A model generated the notes under the pieces. That model ran no database searches, was not told the origin of the DNA, and saw only the letters and a list, made by a program, of their open reading frames with translations. The translations under genes and the position numbers were made by a program. Below are positions 33,649-38,584 of a stretch of 38,584 nucleotides of DNA, piece after piece. The stretch lies in the NCBI GenBank assembly GCA_902796945.1, contig CADBQR010000148.1:1-38584 (forward strand), written 5' to 3'. The stretch comes from an uncultured Acidaminococcus sp. (GTDB taxonomy: Bacteria; Bacillota; Negativicutes; Acidaminococcales; Acidaminococcaceae). Numbering within the stretch: the first letter of the stretch is position 1; every line of letters starts with the position of its first letter.

Positions 33649-34902
33649 TCAATAGGAAATCAACTGGGTGCCGCCAATAAGGGCAAATACAACGACAAGC
33701 GCCACCGCACAGAAAGAAAGCAGGAAGAGCTTCAAAAACAGTTTGGAGGATTCCTCTGCCGAAATTTCCCTGGCCTGTGCCATGGTGGCCATAATGAGGC
33801 TTCCGCCTGTCGACAGGGGGCTGATACCTGCCACCGTGGCCGCGGCAACGACACCGATCAGCATATCAACCAAGCGGACATTGCCACCAACCTTGGCAAT
33901 GATTTCCGGCAAGGTCGGAATCAGCGTCGGAAAAACAACCCCGTTAGCCGAGCTGAACCAGCTCATGAATCCGGCCGTAGCAGCAATAAGCCCCGCTGCC
34001 GTACCTTCCGTCATCATGGAAGCCAAAAAATCAGCCAGCAGCTTGATTCCTCCTGCTTTTTTGATGACGCCCATCAGCACGCTGATGCCGCAGATCAGGA
34101 TCAGGACATTCCACGGGACCAGTTTTACCGGCCGTTTTTTATCCGCCGCTCCCAACAGCATCAGGATAAAGGCCAGGAAGAAGGAAACAAAGCCGACATC
34201 CATCCGGAACAGGACCACCATGATGACAAGGGCCAGCAGCCCGATGAGGCAGATTTTCTGTTCCTTCGTAAAAGCGGTATTTTCAGGCGCTGCCAGGGAG
34301 GCATCCATGCGGATCCTGTACCCTCCCAACGCAAAATAGAAGACGATCGCAATAAACAGATTGGCCGCCGTAACGCCATAGAAAACCGGGACGGCAATGC
34401 CCGGGACCTGGAGGGAAGCGGTCAGGTCCGTGACGATGATTCCGGTAAGGGCAATAGGGGAAGCCGTGCCGCCGACCGCACCTAAAATCGCCATCACGGC
34501 AAGAAGGATTGGATTGGCATGCATCTGCACGGCAAGGCTTACTGCAAAAATGACCATGACGGACTGCACGGAAATGGCGCCCGGACCTGCCGCGGACATC
34601 ACATAGGATACGACATAGATTACGATGGGCATCAAAAAGGGTTTCGTTCGAAAAATTCCGACGATTTTCTGGGAAAGCAGCTCCAGGGTCTTGTTATCCT
34701 GCAGCAAGGCAAAGAAGTACATGGTTCCCAGCAAGGTCAGAAACAGCTTGGTTGGAAACCCTGCCACAAGGACCTTGACGCTCATACCGGTCAAAATTGT
34801 CAGTACGAAGCCCAAGGCCAGGGAAACAATGCCGACATTGATTTTTTTGACAAAGCCAATCGCAATGGCCGCAATCAATACAAACAGTGAAATCGCCTGC
34901 AT
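33649..34902 (-). CDS. MatC/SLC13-type di- or tricarboxylate carrier
   Basis: 417-residue ion transporter superfamily permease with about eleven hydrophobic helices. The N-terminal INVGIVSLALGFVLTILTG is typical of the MatC_N domain, and paired re-entrant-loop motifs are suggested by SAAGPGAISVQSV (first half) and SSANGVVFPTLIPTLPEI (second half). The related AAATVAGISPLSTGGSL follows. It lies 101 bp after the hydratase gene and 19 bp before the lactonase gene. Given its partners, aconitate, citrate or a similar tricarboxylate is the likely substrate, with Na+ or H+ coupling. Confidence 0.85.
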   Translation of the reverse strand: MQAISLFVLIAAIAIGFVKKINVGIVSLALGFVLTILTGMSVKVLVAGFPTKLFLTLLGTMYFFALLQDNKTLELLSQKIVGIFRTKPFLMPIVIYVVSYVMSAAGPGAISVQSVMVIFAVSLAVQMHANPILLAVMAILGAVGGTASPIALTGIIVTDLTASLQVPGIAVPVFYGVTAANLFIAIVFYFALGGYRIRMDASLAAPENTAFTKEQKICLIGLLALVIMVVLFRMDVGFVSFFLAFILMLLGAADKKRPVKLVPWNVLILICGISVLMGVIKKAGGIKLLADFLASMMTEGTAAGLIAATAGFMSWFSSANGVVFPTLIPTLPEIIAKVGGNVRLVDMLIGVVAAATVAGISPLSTGGSLIMATMAQAREISAEESSKLFLKLFLLSFCAVALVVVFALIGGTQLISY

Positions 34903-34944
34903 ATCCTGTCACCCTCACTTTCTGTTCTTGACCGGGAAAGGCGG

Positions 34945-34968
34945 AAACGGGTGTTTATCCACCCGTTT
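34945..34968 (-). other. Intercistronic hairpin between hydratase and carrier genes
   Basis: Nine-bp stem AAACGGGTG/CACCCGTTT with a 6-nt loop and no adequate U-run. It is probably an mRNA processing or stability element that sets different levels for the upstream enzymes and downstream carrier. Confidence 0.5.
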
Positions 34969-35003
34969 TCCCCTTCTTTTCTCCACCTTTCCTCAGGAAG
35001 CCA

Positions 35004-37277
35004 TCATTGGCTGATTTTATAATAATTGATCAGGCACCCGGCGAGGAGCACCTCTTTTTCAGCTTCCGTTACATCAGGCAGGTTGAGTCTCAGCGTTCTG
35101 GTGCTTCCGTCCGGAGCGATAACGGTGGCATTGACTTCCGTTACGCCCGCTTCCACTTGTCTGCGAATGCCCGGCAGGTAAATGGTTTCGCCCGGCTCCA
35201 GCTGGATTTCGGGATCGGCGCAGGTAAAAGGCAGGATGCCCCAGTTCACGCAGTTGGAACGATACCGTTTCGTGGCATATTCGATGCAGATATTGGCAAA
35301 GCCGCCCAGGACTTTCTGGCAGCTGGCAGCGTACTCGCGGGCACTGCCATCGCCGGGTCGCTTCGCATACAACACACTGCCAATGCCAGTATGATTCATC
35401 AGGCGGTCCGCATCGACAGAAATACCCGCTTTCTTCAGGATTTCAAAGTATTCCATCGCTTTGGCCTGATTTCCTGCCAGACGGGCCCGTTCATACTCGC
35501 GGACAGCTTTGGCACGGCCCACATATTCCGGGTCCTTGCGGATGAGGGTGAATTCGGAAATCTTTTCCGGATTCGAACGGTAGGATGCGGTTTCACCCGA
35601 AGGAATCAGCTCGTCCGTTGTGGTCACTTCGTCCCGAATGACACTGGCCACCCGCAGCAGCAGGTCATCAGCCAGTGCTGTCATTTTCGGCCAGTCGCGG
35701 ATATCCGGCCCGTATACCATTTCCGTTGCCTTTTCAGGTTTCCTGAATCCATTATAGACCGTATGTTCATAAATGCGGCGGTTAAAATGATATTTCGGGT
35801 AGGAAAAGTCCTCCCACACATCGGCTGCACTCGTCAGACGGCCGCCATTAAAGGAAGTGGCAGCAATGCTGCGGGAATCCATCAGGGCTACGCAGGCAAA
35901 CTGGTTCATGGCCGGATTGGACCCTTCGCGATTCGGGAAGTTGCGCGTCGTATGGCGGATCGAGAATTCGTTGTTGGCAGGGGTATCACCGGCGCCAAAG
36001 CAAGGTCCGCAGAAAGCGGTCTTGACGCGGACGCCATAGTCCATCAGCGTTTCCAGTGTGCCGGTTTCCATAAGGGCTGTCATGATCGGCTGACTGGCAG
36101 GATAGACGTTGAAATTGTAGCTGCCTACGCCCTGCTTCATATGTTCGGCAATCTTGCCGACGGCGTACAGGTTTTCAAAGGAACCGGAGCAGCAGCCGGC
36201 AATGATGGACTGGTCTGCATACAGTTTGCCGTCATCATGGATCTTTCCGGCAAGGTCCCAATGCACATTGGGGTTGTTCTCAAAGGTCTTCTTTGCGTTT
36301 TCATCAATTACAGCCAACGCATCCTTCGGGTTCCTGATGACTTCTGCCAGGCTGTAGACATTGCTGGGATGGAACGGCAGGGCAATGACCGGTTCAATCG
36401 TATCAAGATCCACTTCAATGAGTTTATCATAGAGAGCCGTCCTGCCCGGCTTCATTTCTTTGTAACCCGCGGGGCGGCCGTGGATGGCAAAGTATTCCTC
36501 CGTCTTTCCATCCGTCATCCACAGGGAGGACAGGCAGGCCGATTCCGTGGTCATCGTATCAATGCCATTGCGGAAATCCATGGAAAGATTCCCGACGCCG
36601 GGCCCTACGAATTCAAGGACACAATTCTTGACAAACCCGTTCCTGAAGACCTTCCCGATTATGGACAGCACCACGTCCATCGGACCGACCCAGGGTTTTG
36701 GCGTTCCCGTCATGAAAACGCCGACTACCTTCGGGTATTTCAGGGCATAGCTTTTGCCCAGCATGGCCTTGGCCAGTTCCGGCCCCCCCTCCCCGATGGA
36801 CAGGGACCCCAGGGACCCATAACGGGTATGGCTGTCGGAAACGATGGACATTTCACCGCTGTTGACCATCATTTCACGCATATACTGGTGAATCACGGCT
36901 TCATGGGGTGGTACGAAAATACCGCCGTATTTCTTGCACGCTGAAAGGGCATACTTGTGCACATCTTCGTTGATGGTGCCACCGACCGCGTTCAGGCAGT
37001 TATGGCAGTTGGTGAACACGCAGGGCATCGGGAATTCCTTCAACCCGCTGGCAATAGCCGTCTGCAGGATGCCCACATAGGTGTTATCATAGACGCCCAT
37101 GGCGTCAAACTTGATCTCCAGGTTCTTCATATCATCTGTCTGGTTATGGGCTTTCAGGACCTGGTAGGTCATCGTTTCCCTGCGGGCTTCCTCCGGGGAA
37201 ATGCCCGGCTTATCCGCTCCCGTATGAATGCGTTGGTTATCCAGCACGTAGGTAGGTTCACTGTATAACTTGATCAT
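35004..37277 (-). CDS. Aconitase-family hydratase, YbhJ-like
   Basis: 757-residue [4Fe-4S] hydro-lyase close in size and sequence style to E. coli YbhJ. The substrate-site block VSDSHTRYGSLGSLSIGEGG (146-164) matches the aconitase TDSHT region. Cluster ligands are expected at the Cys pair in AGCCSGSFENL (362/363) and in CGPCFGAGD (Cys423 and Cys426). The Arg block TTRNFPNREGSN (443-454) and the C-terminal GDGSAREYAASC (642-653, equivalent of the catalytic Ser-Arg motif) are also present. The gene therefore looks catalytically intact. The start has GGGAGGG upstream and follows the isomerase gene by 15 bp. In this context it probably hydrates an aconitate isomer. Confidence 0.88.
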   Translation of the reverse strand: MIKLYSEPTYVLDNQRIHTGADKPGISPEEARRETMTYQVLKAHNQTDDMKNLEIKFDAMGVYDNTYVGILQTAIASGLKEFPMPCVFTNCHNCLNAVGGTINEDVHKYALSACKKYGGIFVPPHEAVIHQYMREMMVNSGEMSIVSDSHTRYGSLGSLSIGEGGPELAKAMLGKSYALKYPKVVGVFMTGTPKPWVGPMDVVLSIIGKVFRNGFVKNCVLEFVGPGVGNLSMDFRNGIDTMTTESACLSSLWMTDGKTEEYFAIHGRPAGYKEMKPGRTALYDKLIEVDLDTIEPVIALPFHPSNVYSLAEVIRNPKDALAVIDENAKKTFENNPNVHWDLAGKIHDDGKLYADQSIIAGCCSGSFENLYAVGKIAEHMKQGVGSYNFNVYPASQPIMTALMETGTLETLMDYGVRVKTAFCGPCFGAGDTPANNEFSIRHTTRNFPNREGSNPAMNQFACVALMDSRSIAATSFNGGRLTSAADVWEDFSYPKYHFNRRIYEHTVYNGFRKPEKATEMVYGPDIRDWPKMTALADDLLLRVASVIRDEVTTTDELIPSGETASYRSNPEKISEFTLIRKDPEYVGRAKAVREYERARLAGNQAKAMEYFEILKKAGISVDADRLMNHTGIGSVLYAKRPGDGSAREYAASCQKVLGGFANICIEYATKRYRSNCVNWGILPFTCADPEIQLEPGETIYLPGIRRQVEAGVTEVNATVIAPDGSTRTLRLNLPDVTEAEKEVLLAGCLINYYKISQ

Positions 37278-37292
37278 GATATTCCCTCCCCG

Positions 37293-38414
37293 TCAGCGGA
37301 TATATACATATCCATCCATGATGCGGCGTGCCGTTCTCAAAACGCCGCCTTTGACGACCCGTTCGCCGTCCATTTCCATATCCACATCCGTGACACCGCT
37401 GGCATGACCCAGCATGAGCTTATGCTTTCCCTGTGCCGGTTGGGCAATTTCGTTCACGATCGTTCCCGGCAGGAGCGCCGCAGCGCCCGTGCAGATGGTT
37501 ACGGTAATCGGATAGGCTTTATGCAGGGCACCGACCGAAATGCCGCGGACGCATAAGTCCATCTCTTCCTTTTTGACCGCCTGTCCGTCCATATTGATAT
37601 AGTCCTGCGGAGCGGAAACAATGGATACTTTCGGAATGGAAGTACATTGGGTCCGGGCATCTTCCCAGTTTTCCACAAAACCGCAGGCCCTGGCTGCCAG
37701 GCAGCGGATGCGCTCAATATGTTCCATCACGTCTTTGTTGGCGTTCAGCTCAGTCAGTTCCGTGCCTTTGATACCAAGGTCCCTGGCCCGGATAAAGACA
37801 ACCGGATTGGAACAGTCCACGATGGAAACCTCAATCGGGCCATAGCCCGGTACATCCAAAACATCTTTTTTGTGGCCCGTCGGCAGCAGTTTCCCCGTGG
37901 CGGCTCCGGCAGGATCCTTGAAATACATATCAATGGGGGATCCCGTTCCCGGAACGCCCTTGATGGAGGCGTCCCCATAGACCTCGGCATGGCCATCCCT
38001 GACACGGACATGCTCTTCAATGATTTTTTGGGTATTCGTATTATAGACGTTGACCACGGTCACCGGCTCTACCGCCCTGACAAGACCCTCATCGATTGCA
38101 TACGGCCCTACGGCGGAGGAAATATTGCCGCAGTTGGCATTCCAGCCGAGGGTAGGCTGCTTGATATCGACCTGGCAGAACGTATAATCCACGTCCGCGT
38201 CCGGCCGTTCGGACCTGGAAATGATGGCAACTTTACTCGTTGAAGAAACGGTGCCTCCCATGCCGTCAATCTGCTTGACATCCGGAGTGCCCATGACCTT
38301 CAGGAAAATTTCATCCCACTGGGAAACATCTTCAGGCAGATCCTCTTTATGGAAAATGACTGCCTTGCTCGTGCCGCCTCTCATGTACACACACGGAAAT
38401 TTACGAATTGCCAT
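37293..38414 (-). CDS. prpF: PrpF-family isomerase (aconitate/2-methylaconitate type)
   Basis: 373-residue protein of the diaminopimelate-epimerase fold. PrpF isomerises trans-2-methylaconitate in the methylcitrate cycle. The N-terminal MRGGTSKAVIF is the PrpF signature. SSTSKVAIIS (Lys61) and WNANCGNISSAVGPYA (Cys95) hold the putative catalytic pair; their spacing of 34 agrees with the Lys/Cys pair I recall for Shewanella PrpF. No AcnD, PrpC or PrpB genes are nearby, so the propionate role is unlikely here. Paired with an aconitase-type hydratase and a carrier, interconversion of trans- and cis-aconitate is the better guess. AAGGAGG precedes ATG 38414. Confidence 0.88.
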   Translation of the reverse strand: MAIRKFPCVYMRGGTSKAVIFHKEDLPEDVSQWDEIFLKVMGTPDVKQIDGMGGTVSSTSKVAIISRSERPDADVDYTFCQVDIKQPTLGWNANCGNISSAVGPYAIDEGLVRAVEPVTVVNVYNTNTQKIIEEHVRVRDGHAEVYGDASIKGVPGTGSPIDMYFKDPAGAATGKLLPTGHKKDVLDVPGYGPIEVSIVDCSNPVVFIRARDLGIKGTELTELNANKDVMEHIERIRCLAARACGFVENWEDARTQCTSIPKVSIVSAPQDYINMDGQAVKKEEMDLCVRGISVGALHKAYPITVTICTGAAALLPGTIVNEIAQPAQGKHKLMLGHASGVTDVDMEMDGERVVKGGVLRTARRIMDGYVYIR

Positions 38415-38442
38415 GGTAATTCCTCCTTACTCTTTTTTTCCA

Positions 38443-38458
38443 TTACCCTTCGTGGTAA
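38443..38458. promoter_or_regulatory. Candidate LysR-type operator between prpF and the divergent regulator
   Basis: Inverted repeat TTACC-cttcgt-GGTAA, fitting the T-N11-A pattern of LysR boxes. It lies 29 bp from the prpF start and 56 bp from the regulator start. Confidence 0.45.
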
Positions 38459-38513
38459 GATAATTCTGATTTTTAATCTGTTTTTTCACTTTCATTCCTG
38501 AAAGGAATCGATC

Positions 38514-38584
38514 ATGGAAACCAAAAAACTGATTTATTTGCTCCGCCTCTATGAAAACAAGAACATTACCCACACCGCCAAGGA
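38514..38584 (+). CDS. LysR-family transcriptional regulator (5' fragment)
   Basis: Only the first 23 codons and two further bases are inside the window. ATG 38514 is preceded by AAAGGAA. The visible sequence METKKLIYLLRLYENKNITH followed by TAK matches the start of the LysR winged helix-turn-helix (xLxYFLxxxExxNxTxAAxxL). Divergent orientation next to the prpF cluster is the classical arrangement for a LysR activator of the neighbouring catabolic operon. The effector domain is not visible. Confidence 0.75.
   Translation, partial: METKKLIYLLRLYENKNITHTAK

Noticed and set aside
35007-36944. 645-codon plus-strand frame opposite the hydratase
   Set aside because: Antisense shadow; the minus-strand product has clear aconitase motifs.

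Overview
The window looks like chromosomal DNA of an anaerobic, Gram-negative-walled Firmicute of the class Negativicutes, most likely Acidaminococcus or a close relative. This is inferred from the gene set and GC-rich coding style; no 16S rRNA gene is present. The evidence is an Rnf complex, a V-type ATPase with a Na+-type proteolipid, and a tricarboxylate (aconitate-like) utilisation cluster. These fit an amino- and tricarboxylic-acid fermenter with a sodium economy. I saw no mobile elements, CRISPR arrays, tRNA or rRNA genes.

Layout. Positions 1-1428 (minus) hold a truncated NlpC/P60 endopeptidase and a radical SAM protein. Positions 1811-9420 (plus) hold one tightly packed ten-gene unit: rnfCDGEAB, the flavin transferase apbE, a NusG-II domain membrane protein, a Gx-type membrane protein and a family 4 uracil-DNA glycosylase, closed by a terminator. 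Positions 9564-11965 (plus) hold a complete AmmeMemoRadiSam locus, with MEMO and AMMECR1 domains fused and a separate radical SAM partner. Positions 12086-14198 (minus) hold a two-component system with a structured leader. Positions 14568-14750 (minus) hold an unannotated candidate non-coding RNA of about 185 nt with its own -10 box and terminator. Positions 14885-16324 (minus) hold a membrane-anchored SGNH hydrolase.

Positions 16569-25012 (minus) hold the nine-gene V-ATPase operon in the order peripheral stalk, I, K, E, C, F, A, B, D. The proteolipid carries the Gln/Thr-Gln/Glu ligand set known from the Na+ ATPase of Enterococcus hirae. Positions 25314-26195 (plus) hold a DMT-family permease. 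Positions 26312-29217 (minus) hold a full ECF transporter (S, A, A, T). Positions 29507-30847 (minus) hold a carboxyltransferase-only relative of oxaloacetate decarboxylase alpha, in which the usual metal-binding carbamyl-lysine is replaced by Glu. Positions 31051-32559 (plus) hold a MATE exporter behind a promoter, a small aptamer-like hairpin and a strong terminator, which is probably a riboswitch. Positions 32577-38414 (minus) hold the tricarboxylate cluster: PrpF-type isomerase, YbhJ-type aconitase-family hydratase, MatC/SLC13-type carrier and a lactonase-fold protein. A divergent LysR regulator starts at the right edge.

How the genes may work together: Rnf would convert reduced-ferredoxin energy into an ion gradient, and the V-ATPase would use or maintain that gradient. 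If Rnf also pumps Na+, which cannot be read from the sequence, both would sit on one sodium circuit. The right-hand cluster would take up and isomerise a tricarboxylate such as trans-aconitate so that it can enter the citrate/glutamate pathways.
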